Below, in pieces: positions 22,502 through 29,984 of a stretch of DNA of 35,640 nucleotides. Within the stretch, counting starts at the first letter, position 1; every line of letters begins with the position of its first letter. A program made the translations under genes and the position numbers. The notes below the pieces were generated by a model. That model did no database searches, was not told the DNA's origin, and saw only the letters and a program-made list of their open reading frames with translations. The DNA comes from Nocardia altamirensis NBRC 108246 (lineage in GTDB: Bacteria; Actinomycetota; Actinomycetes; Mycobacteriales; Mycobacteriaceae): positions 1 through 35,640 of the forward strand of contig NZ_BDAY01000108.1 in assembly GCF_001612685.1 (NCBI RefSeq). Reading direction: 5' to 3'.

Positions 22502-22550
22502 CTCATAATCCATTGGTCGTGGGTTCGAGCCCCACCCGCCCCACAAACCC
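22502..22550 (+). repeat. attR: second copy of the 49-bp repeat
   Basis: It is identical to 2912-2960 and contains the tRNA from the anticodon loop to the discriminator plus seven bases. No 5' half of a tRNA precedes it, so it is not a functional tRNA gene. It marks the right end of the element, 159 bases after the PIN-like stop. Confidence 0.95.
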
Positions 22551-22607
22551 CTGCTGAGCAGCTCGGACGGGCGGGGTCCCCGGCCCTGAACAGGGCCAGG
22601 TCGCTAT

Positions 22608-22822
22608 TTACTCTCTAGATTCACCGAGAAGCGCGAAAACGTCGAAGCGGGCGCGTGCATCTGAACCCTGGTGTGTGCGCTGGACGTAGTACCGCCGGGC
22701 GACTTGCTCGGTGTTGCCCAGCTGCGCGGCCGCGATGCCGATGTCGGACTGTCCACTCGGCGTCTTCGGCGAGTTGGATACCGACGGTCTTGCGCGCCGT
22801 ATGCGGGTTCTGGGGTCTGTGA
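22608..22822 (-). pseudogene. frameshifted remnant of a second tyrosine integrase (C-terminal part)
   Basis: On the minus strand, one frame reads NPHTARKTVGIQLAEDAEW and contains the H-x-x-R catalytic motif. After an indel near 22745 another frame continues SDIGIAAAQLGN, then TEQVARRYYVQRT with the nucleophile tyrosine, and DARARFDVFALLGESRE to TAA at 22608-22610. Together they give the last third of a tyrosine recombinase of a different type from the element's own integrase. The frame is broken and the N-terminus is missing. Its 3' end lies 58 bases from attR, the usual distance for an integrase beside its attachment site, so it is probably the relic of an earlier insertion. Confidence 0.8.
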
Positions 22823-22856
22823 TAGCGCCGCCTATTTCACGTGCGTTCGGCGCAGC

Positions 22857-23408
22857 TTGTCAGCACAATTTGACGCTGTGATAACGGACAGCAAGTGGGG
22901 ATTGCCTAACGACCTGGTACTGGCGATTGGGGCAGTAGCAGTGGCGAGCGGGGACCTCGAACACGTGCTACGCCGTCTCGTCACGAATGAACTCGACGTG
23001 AATCCGGGCCAGCATGCTTGGTTGCTGTTTGAAGGACAATCTATGGACTGGCTCATCAACAACGCGAAGATCCTCGTCGGCAACGAGATTCAGCTGCATC
23101 TCAGCGAATCGGACCAGTATCTGCGTGAGCTTCTCGGCAAGGCTGAGCAGCTGAAGATTCTGCGTAACACGGTGATTCATGGTCGGTGGTCGCAGGAATG
23201 TAGCTGGCCAGCTGAAGACGATGCACACATGTGTTCACCCCTGTCAGCTAGGACGTTCGACGAGCCGGACGCCGTCTACCACGTGGAACGCAGCCGCTAC
23301 CGCCGGTACGCCCGGGAACAGGCGTGGGCCTTATCCGAAGTTGAGGGACTGGCTGTTCAGATCATGGATTTGGTCGACGACCTGCGCTGGTTTTTGGTCG
23401 GCCTGTGA
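22857..23408 (+). CDS. hypothetical protein with HEPN-like RNxxxH motif
   Basis: The frame from TTG 22857 encodes 183 residues (GTG 22878 is an alternative). The longer open frame upstream overlaps the integrase remnant and is not coding. The protein is helical: LVLAIGAVAVASGDLEHVLR, LFEGQSMDWLINNAKIL, then LKILRNTVIHGRW. RNTVIH fits R-x4-H, the catalytic signature of HEPN ribonucleases, placed in the expected later helix. HEPN proteins are frequent toxins or defence effectors. No partner nucleotidyltransferase gene is next to it. The motif is short, so the family call is only suggestive. Confidence 0.6.
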   Translation: MSAQFDAVITDSKWGLPNDLVLAIGAVAVASGDLEHVLRRLVTNELDVNPGQHAWLLFEGQSMDWLINNAKILVGNEIQLHLSESDQYLRELLGKAEQLKILRNTVIHGRWSQECSWPAEDDAHMCSPLSARTFDEPDAVYHVERSRYRRYAREQAWALSEVEGLAVQIMDLVDDLRWFLVGL

Positions 23409-24280
23409 TGGCGGAGATGGAGAATGTCATCTGGTCTCGCCGCCACCGCGCGGCTGCTGACCGCACATCCCAGAACCCCCTATGGCGACGAAGTACTCGA
23501 CGAGTCCTTGCGTCATGAACAGTACGTACGGCTTCAGTGCTGGCCTGCAGAACCCGCTGGCGAGGTACTGATCAAGGGATGGGACCCACGCGCCTGATTG
23601 CCCTGAACCCCGCGATCGAGAATCAGCTCTGACGCCCCGTTCGCGGGGTCGCCCCGGGGATACACTGCCATGCCGCTGGCAGGCGCTCATCGGAGCCTGC
23701 CAGGCAGGTGCGGTCGGTATTCGTGAACACCGCCCTCTGCCGACTGCGAGTGCCGTCGAGGTTCGGCGGATAGCCGCCGTCAGAGATGGCGGGCAAATCA
23801 CTCAGCTCGCCCGCGCACACTGTTGGTCTGCGCCCGGATGTGCGAGTCTCACAGACTATTTCAGTCCTAACCTGGCCCTCGCATTCGGCACATTACGGCA
23901 CGCGGTTCATGACGCCACAGCGCCCGAAGGGCTCGAGTCGGGTCAGCCTCGGCAACTCGTCGTTCCGTGGCCTGTGGCCCAATGGGTTTGGGATCCCCTC
24001 GTGTTTGGGTCACCGTTGTCACGCTTCGGCGTTAGGGCGGCTACAGATACCAAGTTCTCACTATGGGCTAGGTGGCGAATAGAAGGCTAACCAGCAGTTC
24101 GTGATTCGGTCCTCAGGCTGAAATGCACTGTCCCATAGCGATTAGTCGAGCTTAAAGCTCATGCAGGCGCCGTGCGCTGAATGTTACAAACTGATAACGT
24201 CCACTCCCGTTCAGTGATGCCCCACCGGGCAGTTAATTTGCGGCGACCTCACGAACGGTCGCCGCGTCACAGGAAGTGGT
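23409..24280. other. 872-base stretch without a convincing gene
   Basis: Only short overlapping frames are seen. A 65-codon minus frame (23623-23820, GTG start) has coding-like third positions but no ribosome binding site or recognisable product. The region lies between a probable older-island gene and the nuclease gene, and looks like decayed sequence plus the promoter region of the latter. Confidence 0.5.
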
Positions 24281-26875
24281 ATGACCCCCAACCTCTCTCG
24301 CTCCTGGCGTGAACAACGCCTCGGTGCCCGAGTGCTGGCGCTCACCGGCGCTGTGCTCTCGACTCTCGCTCTCACGGTTACCGTCGCTGCCGAACCGCCG
24401 ACCACGACACCTCCCACTCCGTCCATAACCACAACACCACCCGCCCCTGCCCCCGCGGACACGGACGACACGGAAACGGACGACGACGACCCTCCCGCGG
24501 AGTCGACCACAACAACGGCGACCCCCGCGCCGAGCACGACCGACCCGGTTGTCGAGCCCAGTCGGACACCCGCGCCGGAACCGGCGCCGAATCCTGTTCA
24601 CCCCGAACCGAATCCCGCACCCGCGCCATCGGCACCGTCGGAAACCCCGAAGGCCAAGCCCGATGAATGGAAGCCGACGGAGAATCCGAACGCGACGATC
24701 GTGCCGGGGAAGATGCGATCGGACCGCGAAGAGATCCCCGAAGGATTCACCAAGGCCGACGCCGACAAGGCCGAGACCATGGAAGCCGCCCTCAACACCC
24801 GCAGCCTGCGGGTCGCGCCGGGATGCCAGGTGTACTGGCCCGCTCCATACGAAGTGTGCGGTGCGATCCGCGACAAATACAACTCACTCGGTGGCCCCAA
24901 TGGCTTTCTGCTGCATCCCAAGACCAACGAGCTGACCAACCCCGACGGTCGCGGGAAGCGCACCGAATTCGTCAACGGTCCCATCTACTGGTCCGCCCCA
25001 GGCGGCGCGCACCCGGTGGTCAACCACTTCCTGGCCGCGTGGGCACGGCACCGCTACGAGGCCGGCTACATCGGCTATCCCACCACCGACGAAATCGTCA
25101 ACCCCGACGGTATCGGCCGCCGTCAGGAGTTCCAGGGCGCTGCGATCTACTGGCGGCTCAACGAGGCCTACTCGATCGGCGGGGCCATCCGCGACAAATG
25201 GAACAGCGCCGGAGCCGAGCGCGGACCGCTGGGGTATCCGAACACCGACGAACTGCCCGCCAAGAAGAACGACGGCCGCTACAACAACTTCGAGAACGGA
25301 ACCATCACCTGGTCAGGACCGACTGGAACCCGATTGGTGTTCGGCGCGTTCCGTGACCGGTGGGCCAAAGCGGGTCGCGAGGACGGCGAACTGGGGTATC
25401 CCACGAGAGACGAGGATGTCACCCCCAACAAGCTCGGTCACTACGCCCTGTTCGAGGGCGGTTCGATCTATCAGAAGGATGGCGGCCCAGGGCCTTTCGT
25501 TGTCAAGGGCGCGATTCGGGACGACTGGGGGTCGTTCGGGTGGGAAGGGGGCAGGTTCGGCTTCCCGACGAGCGAGGAATACGACCTGGATAAAGGCAAG
25601 GCTCAGGATTACGAGGGCGGCATCCTGGTGTGGAACATCGGTGAGCAGCCATCGGACTTCGACCCGCCGACCGGCAAATGCCCGGACTCGGTGTGCGTTA
25701 ACCCGCCTGCTGGGATACGCAGTGGCGAAGCTGAGCCTCGTCTGGCAGTACAGCCAGAGGAACGTGGCGTCCCGACCTGCGCGGAAGTTCGTGCCATGCC
25801 CGCGGATCCGGGGCGGGAGCTGCTCTGCGTGGAGATTCCGTCGGATGAACGCCAGTTGCGTGATCGGCCGACGTATCCAAAGGATTCCGCAGTGCAGCAG
25901 GTGTGCTATGACAAGCAGCCTCTCCCGCACACCGAGCGGTTGTATTCATGCTTTGTCACCAGAGTCACCTACCTCATCAACGCGCCAGGCGACCCCAAGC
26001 CGAACGGCGGCGTGGCATTGACCTTCGAAATGGAGTCCAGGACTCAGTGGAACACAAAGGAGTTCACACTTCGGAACCACCTCATCGTCGAAGACACCTG
26101 GGGAACGATGAAGTACGCGAAAGTCAAGGCTACCCCTATTTGCCATGCCATCGGGAAGGGGTGTGACATCAAGGGTAAGAAGATGGACTTGTCGGAAATG
26201 GAACCCGGCAAGAGGTTCTTCTTCGAGTACAAGGCCGAGCCGGACAAAATCGAGCAGGGCGACATACTCGCGGTTGACCAGCTGGGGGCAGACTTCAGCT
26301 TCGCGCCGTCGCCGTCGTACACGTGGAAAGAGGTGGTGCACACCCAAAAGGCACTGTTGTCTACGATGCGATGCGATAACGACATGTCAGCGAACAAGCC
26401 GGGATGCATCTACCCAGAGATAGCTCCGGTGCTGTCCTATAGCAACCCGGCCAAGAATGCCGAGCTTGCGGGGCATATCGCGGCTGCGCAAAACTCCGGT
26501 GTCGTGGGTCGCCCCGGCGGCGTGCCGCTGCACAAGGGAACCAAAGAGCTGGAAACTGAACACCGGGACAACGCATGTAAGAAGAACCCGCGGGTGCCCG
26601 CGCCAGTGCCGCGCGGCACGAGCTGTGACGAGTACCCGTTCGCGTCGTCGGCCGAAGGTGCGAAAGCGGACGGCCGGGAACGGACTTTCAACGGATGCCA
26701 GCTGCCGGACGTCGCGATCGGACCCACAGGGCCGGGTTACAGCATCTGCTTTATCAATGCGGGTCACAACAGTAGCGGAGGGGCCGACGTGCGCTGGTTC
26801 TACCACTGGAACAGAGTCTTGAAGGACGATCGGTTCTTCGTCGAGGCACTCAACGGACACCTGCCAGCACCGTGA
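24281..26875 (+). CDS. secreted LGFP-repeat protein with C-terminal NucA/NucB-like nuclease domain
   Basis: The product has 864 residues. A signal peptide covers residues 1-37 (LALTGAVLSTLALTVTVAA). A Pro/Thr/Asp/Glu-rich stalk follows to about 135. Residues 185-455 contain about five LGFP repeats (GAIRDKYNSLGGPNGFLLHP; GYIGYPTTDEI; GPLGYPNTDEL; GELGYPTRDED; FGFPTSEEYD), which bind the cell wall of mycolic-acid bacteria. A beta-rich region of unknown type spans 500-740. The last 100 residues resemble DNase NucA/NucB (SCDEYPFASSAEGA; INAGHNSSGG; FYHWNRVLKDDRFFV). The product is likely to be a wall-attached or exported DNase toxin. The next gene is a SUKH immunity-type protein. Confidence 0.85.
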   Translation: MTPNLSRSWREQRLGARVLALTGAVLSTLALTVTVAAEPPTTTPPTPSITTTPPAPAPADTDDTETDDDDPPAESTTTTATPAPSTTDPVVEPSRTPAPEPAPNPVHPEPNPAPAPSAPSETPKAKPDEWKPTENPNATIVPGKMRSDREEIPEGFTKADADKAETMEAALNTRSLRVAPGCQVYWPAPYEVCGAIRDKYNSLGGPNGFLLHPKTNELTNPDGRGKRTEFVNGPIYWSAPGGAHPVVNHFLAAWARHRYEAGYIGYPTTDEIVNPDGIGRRQEFQGAAIYWRLNEAYSIGGAIRDKWNSAGAERGPLGYPNTDELPAKKNDGRYNNFENGTITWSGPTGTRLVFGAFRDRWAKAGREDGELGYPTRDEDVTPNKLGHYALFEGGSIYQKDGGPGPFVVKGAIRDDWGSFGWEGGRFGFPTSEEYDLDKGKAQDYEGGILVWNIGEQPSDFDPPTGKCPDSVCVNPPAGIRSGEAEPRLAVQPEERGVPTCAEVRAMPADPGRELLCVEIPSDERQLRDRPTYPKDSAVQQVCYDKQPLPHTERLYSCFVTRVTYLINAPGDPKPNGGVALTFEMESRTQWNTKEFTLRNHLIVEDTWGTMKYAKVKATPICHAIGKGCDIKGKKMDLSEMEPGKRFFFEYKAEPDKIEQGDILAVDQLGADFSFAPSPSYTWKEVVHTQKALLSTMRCDNDMSANKPGCIYPEIAPVLSYSNPAKNAELAGHIAAAQNSGVVGRPGGVPLHKGTKELETEHRDNACKKNPRVPAPVPRGTSCDEYPFASSAEGAKADGRERTFNGCQLPDVAIGPTGPGYSICFINAGHNSSGGADVRWFYHWNRVLKDDRFFVEALNGHLPAP

Positions 26876-26911
26876 GCCCAGCCGCCATCAATCGGACTCA
26901 GTAAGAATCGA

Positions 26912-26946
26912 GGGTGCTGCGTGGTGTCCGACACCACGCAGCACCC
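26912..26946. terminator. 16-bp perfect hairpin between nuclease and SUKH genes
   Basis: 26912-26927 pairs perfectly with 26931-26946 around the loop CCG (GGGTGCTGCGTGGTGT against its complement). It lies 36 bases after the nuclease stop. There is no T-run, so it is a stem-only terminator or attenuator; being symmetrical, it works on either strand. Confidence 0.7.
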
Positions 26947-26980
26947 CTGCCAAACTAGGCACACAAGAAAGGGATCAGCG

Positions 26981-27910
26981 ATGGTGCAGTGGTCAGCCGC
27001 ACTCCAGCACAGGGATTCAGCGGCAGTCCTGCGCGGGGAAGCCGACACACCGGAGCAGGCGGCTCGCGAGCTCGTCGACGCGGCCAGGAGATACCTGCGC
27101 GGAAGAACCGAACACTACGGCGAGATGACGGCCGTCTACTTCGACACAATCTACGAACTCGAAATTTTTGGTATCACGGACTTCTCTGTGCCCACTGATG
27201 CGATCGTCGAACAGATCCTTACCGCGCTACCGAACGCCAGAAACATTCTTCAACCATCAGGCGAGAACAGCCCCACCCCGGCCACCTCCAGAGCCCGGTT
27301 CGACATCCACGCTGGTCCTGGAGGCCTCAGCGGACAACTCGACCGCATCACCACCTGGACCCAAACCCACCTCGGTCGCGCCGCGTTCCTGCCTGCAGCC
27401 GACCCATCTGACATCGCAGCGGCACAACAATATTCGGGAAACCGATGGCCACAGGACCTGTTGGACCTATTCTCCCGCATCAACGGCTCGGAACTGCCGA
27501 TCCTGCCCGAACACGATCTACTATCGCTGGATCGCAGCAACGATATCCGACAGCTCTGGCTCGACATCACGACCGACCTACGCCAACGCCACCCTGAAAT
27601 GGCCGCCGACTTCGATCCAGAAGTGTTGGGCGCTATGCCTGCCGGTACGCCGGCCGGAATCTACCTACCTCAATTCGTACCGATCGCCGACCGCGACGGC
27701 GCCACATTGGTTGTCGACACCCGCCCCGGAGACCTGCACGGCTGCATCACCGAATACACCGCCGAAGGCAGCGACGACGACGGACCACTATGGACCTCAC
27801 TCGCCGCCATGCTCACCAACCTCGCCGACAGCCTCGAGACAGGCACCGAATTCCTCCGGGATCGACCATCCGCCGTCGCAGGCGAATTGATCTGGGAACA
27901 AGCGCGATAG
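26981..27910 (+). CDS. SMI1/KNR4 (SUKH) family protein, probable immunity protein
   Basis: The product has 309 residues and starts at ATG 26981 with AAAGGGA upstream; the open frame before it crosses the hairpin and is not used. Residues 1-95 are helical. Residues 125-290 show the SUKH pattern: DIAAAQQYSGNRWPQDLLDL followed by FSRINGSELPILPEHDLLSL, then QFVPIADRDGATLVVDTRPG and CITEYTAEGS. SUKH proteins neutralise polymorphic toxins, often nucleases, by binding them in the producer's cytoplasm. Here the gene follows the LGFP-NucA/B protein in the same direction. The family call is good; pairing is inferred from place. Confidence 0.8.
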   Translation: MVQWSAALQHRDSAAVLRGEADTPEQAARELVDAARRYLRGRTEHYGEMTAVYFDTIYELEIFGITDFSVPTDAIVEQILTALPNARNILQPSGENSPTPATSRARFDIHAGPGGLSGQLDRITTWTQTHLGRAAFLPAADPSDIAAAQQYSGNRWPQDLLDLFSRINGSELPILPEHDLLSLDRSNDIRQLWLDITTDLRQRHPEMAADFDPEVLGAMPAGTPAGIYLPQFVPIADRDGATLVVDTRPGDLHGCITEYTAEGSDDDGPLWTSLAAMLTNLADSLETGTEFLRDRPSAVAGELIWEQAR

Positions 27911-27956
27911 GTCAGTCTGCAATGGTCGGCTTGGCCAGTCTGAATCTCGCGGGGTG

Positions 27957-27975
27957 CCCACAAACCCCGCTGAGC
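27957..27975 (+). repeat. relict att-flank sequence
   Basis: CCCACAAACCCCGCTGAGC matches CCCACAAACCCCTGCTGAGC at 22540-22559 with a single missing T. In that copy the first bases belong to the tRNA 3' end and the rest is its flank. No tRNA arm precedes it here. It may mark the far end of an older island inserted at the same tRNA. Confidence 0.5.
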
Positions 27976-28112
27976 CTCGAGGCCAGGTGGAGAAACCTAG
28001 CTTCGAACCGGCCGGGTCGCTGGTCGATTCCGCCAAAACTCTTGCAGAACGGCATATCCCGGCTCCGGCACTCCTCGAGTACGAAGATTGCCTGCACGCG
28101 GATGGCGACCTT

Positions 28113-29048
28113 TCAGGACTTCTCCCACCACTGCTTCACGCCCTCCATGGCGACGTAGCTGTCGAAGTCCGCCTCGCCGATCTCCAGGGCGCCCGCCATC
28201 AATCCGACCATGCGGCGGGGCAGGACGGTGTGGCGGCCCGGAGCGTCTCTCAGGTCGACGGCGAGCAGGGGTCGGTCGGGCTGGGTGAAGGTTCTGGCGT
28301 CGGCGAGCAGTGTCGTCGGGGCGTGTCCCGGTACCAGCGCCGGGGTGTGACCAGGCAGCAGGCCCTTGAATGCTCGGTGATCGATGGTCAACGCAGTCAG
28401 CGGAGAGAACTGCGTGTCCGTCTCGTCGAAGTTCGTGTCTGCGCCGACCCAACCCTGGTCGTCGACACCGCCCAGCTCGTCGAGCAGAGTGTGCCAGCCT
28501 TCATCGGTGCCGAAGAAGGTGCGAACGAGCAGTACGCCATCGGTGGAGGGCAGTTTCGGGAAGGGAACGCGTCGTGGTGCTGTCGGCAACGCCGGGAAGG
28601 CCGGTCTGCCGCCGTTTCCCTGATAGGTTCCGTGCACGTCGATCTCGCTCACCAGATGGTCGAAGGTGAGTGTGCCGCTCAGCAGGGTGGACAGGATTTC
28701 GCCGAGCCGGTCCAGGGGTACCCGGACGCCGCGCCCTGGTATCACCGCCAGATCCACCAGCAACGGCGCGGTGCCGTAGGCCGCCGCGGAGTCACCCACG
28801 ATGATGAACGGTGGGCTCGATGTCCGCGGCAAGCGGGCCGGGAAGTGTCCGCCGCGCACGGAATCCCACATCCAGTCCTCGATCAGGCGCAGCCGCACCC
28901 CGCTGTCCCCGACGATGAGCACATCGCCTTCCCTGCGGCCGGTGATCCCGTCGAGCAGATCACCCCAGTGTGCGGTGTCGTCGTCGTAGGACGTACAGAC
29001 CAACAGCACTTCACCGGGATGAGGCTGGGGGAGTTTGGGATACGACAT
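28113..29048 (-). CDS. tandem DUF6924-like protein
   Basis: The product has 311 residues and starts at ATG 29048 with GAGGAG eight bases upstream. Two similar halves are visible. Each has an LP...VLLV-(C/R)T opening (residues 13-19 and 168-176), a central strand PLLVDLA / PLLAVDL (about 96 and 265), and a C-terminal VPLDRLGEIL...LTFDHLV / LPRRMVGLM...ADFDSYV pattern. This fits DUF6924 proteins of actinobacteria, often found beside toxin and immunity-like genes; their role is unknown. The protein is soluble with no export signal. Confidence 0.72.
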   Translation of the reverse strand: MSYPKLPQPHPGEVLLVCTSYDDDTAHWGDLLDGITGRREGDVLIVGDSGVRLRLIEDWMWDSVRGGHFPARLPRTSSPPFIIVGDSAAAYGTAPLLVDLAVIPGRGVRVPLDRLGEILSTLLSGTLTFDHLVSEIDVHGTYQGNGGRPAFPALPTAPRRVPFPKLPSTDGVLLVRTFFGTDEGWHTLLDELGGVDDQGWVGADTNFDETDTQFSPLTALTIDHRAFKGLLPGHTPALVPGHAPTTLLADARTFTQPDRPLLAVDLRDAPGRHTVLPRRMVGLMAGALEIGEADFDSYVAMEGVKQWWEKS

Positions 29049-29322
29049 GACTCTCCTCTTACATACCCGCCGGTCCGCTTGTTCGGACCGTTGGGCTCAT
29101 CTACTGCTGCACCCCAGCGCGTTACCTCGCACACCTAATTTTTCGATCATTGCGCTGCTCACGATCTTGACTGGTCGGCCTGTAAGTAACAGCCCGCCGG
29201 TGATGCGTGCGACGGGTCATCGGGTGTCGGTGGCGATCACCGCGAGGGCAATGGCGTGCGTGGGCGACCTCGAGACGCAAACTCCTTAGCCAACGATCGC
29301 GGTATTGGCTAACTTCAGCTGC

Positions 29323-29712
29323 ATGACCTATCCACATCGAGATTCGATGTCGCGAGTAGCGCAGCTGGCGAACGTCGTGCACGAAAGTTGGATGCAGGAT
29401 TGGCCTATCGAGGTCGCCGATCCAGAACGGCTCGATGAGTTCGTCGATCTGCTGAATGCGAACAAGGGGGATTGGGAGCTGAGCTTCTGGCTGCTGGATC
29501 TGGTTCTCGAGTCGGCCAACGACGATCTGCCGGAAAAGACCGAGACGCTGGTCGAGACTTTGGTTGCGGTCTGGGAGGCCACCGAAGCACCAGGAATTGC
29601 AGAGCGGCTCGAGTACTGGGCGTGCCTGGGCGCATCCGATCCTGAGGAGATGTTTTACGTGAGTCCGCTGGTGCGGGAAGTGCGTCGGCGAATCGGGCAC
29701 GAGACTCGCTGA
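29323..29712 (+). CDS. small acidic hypothetical protein
   Basis: The product has 129 residues from ATG 29323; a TTG six codons earlier is possible. No clear ribosome binding site is present. It is all-helical and acidic (ERLDEFVDLLNANKGDWELS; LLDLVLESANDDLPEKTETL), a composition like that of many small immunity proteins. Neighbours are a DUF6924-like gene and a STAND protein, in a region of many accessory genes. No family is recognised. Confidence 0.6.
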   Translation: MTYPHRDSMSRVAQLANVVHESWMQDWPIEVADPERLDEFVDLLNANKGDWELSFWLLDLVLESANDDLPEKTETLVETLVAVWEATEAPGIAERLEYWACLGASDPEEMFYVSPLVREVRRRIGHETR

Positions 29713-29984
29713 GGCGAAATCCGGGACTGGCCCTGACGACGGCGGAGGCGTTGGGGCCAGGCATACCGATGAGTGGTGTGGCGCGCAAGGCACTATCGGC
29801 GTCCGGTGTTCTCCGGACCGGAATTTCGATCCATAGGTACTGACCTGCCGCTTCCCGGGTGAGCGACAGATCCGGCTTGGTGCCACTTCTGTTCTTCAGG
29901 TGATGATTGCGACGCCATCCACGAGGCAACGGAGCTGGTGGTCGAGGCGCCGCAGGTGGAGGGGATCAGCGGCGTCTCCAGCTT

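Larger units (their letters stand above)
2912..22550. mobile_element. AICE-like integrative element inserted in the tRNA(CAU) gene
   Basis: The element is bounded by a 49-bp perfect direct repeat and has a tyrosine integrase at one end. It also carries an excisionase-like gene, a phage-type control cassette (HD, NUDIX, XRE), a replication-relaxation-like protein, an FtsK/TraB-like translocation ATPase, a DUF2637-like membrane protein and a non-coding segment dense in inverted repeats. These are hallmarks of actinomycete integrative and conjugative elements, which move double-stranded DNA with a TraB ATPase and need no relaxase. I found no recognisable Rep initiator, so autonomous replication is unproven. 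Integration leaves the tRNA intact on the left. Several small genes are of unknown function. Confidence 0.88.

Noticed and set aside
22502..22550. Second tRNA gene
   Set aside because: Only the 3' half from the anticodon loop is present; it has no acceptor 5' strand or D-arm, so it is attR.
23427..23801. 124-codon minus-strand frame and a 65-codon frame at 23623-23820
   Set aside because: Low-complexity or unsupported products without ribosome binding sites. The shorter one has fair codon use but nothing else to support it.
29122..29886. 254-codon minus-strand frame
   Set aside because: Shadow opposite the 129-residue helical protein, with His/Arg/Pro-rich composition and no family features.
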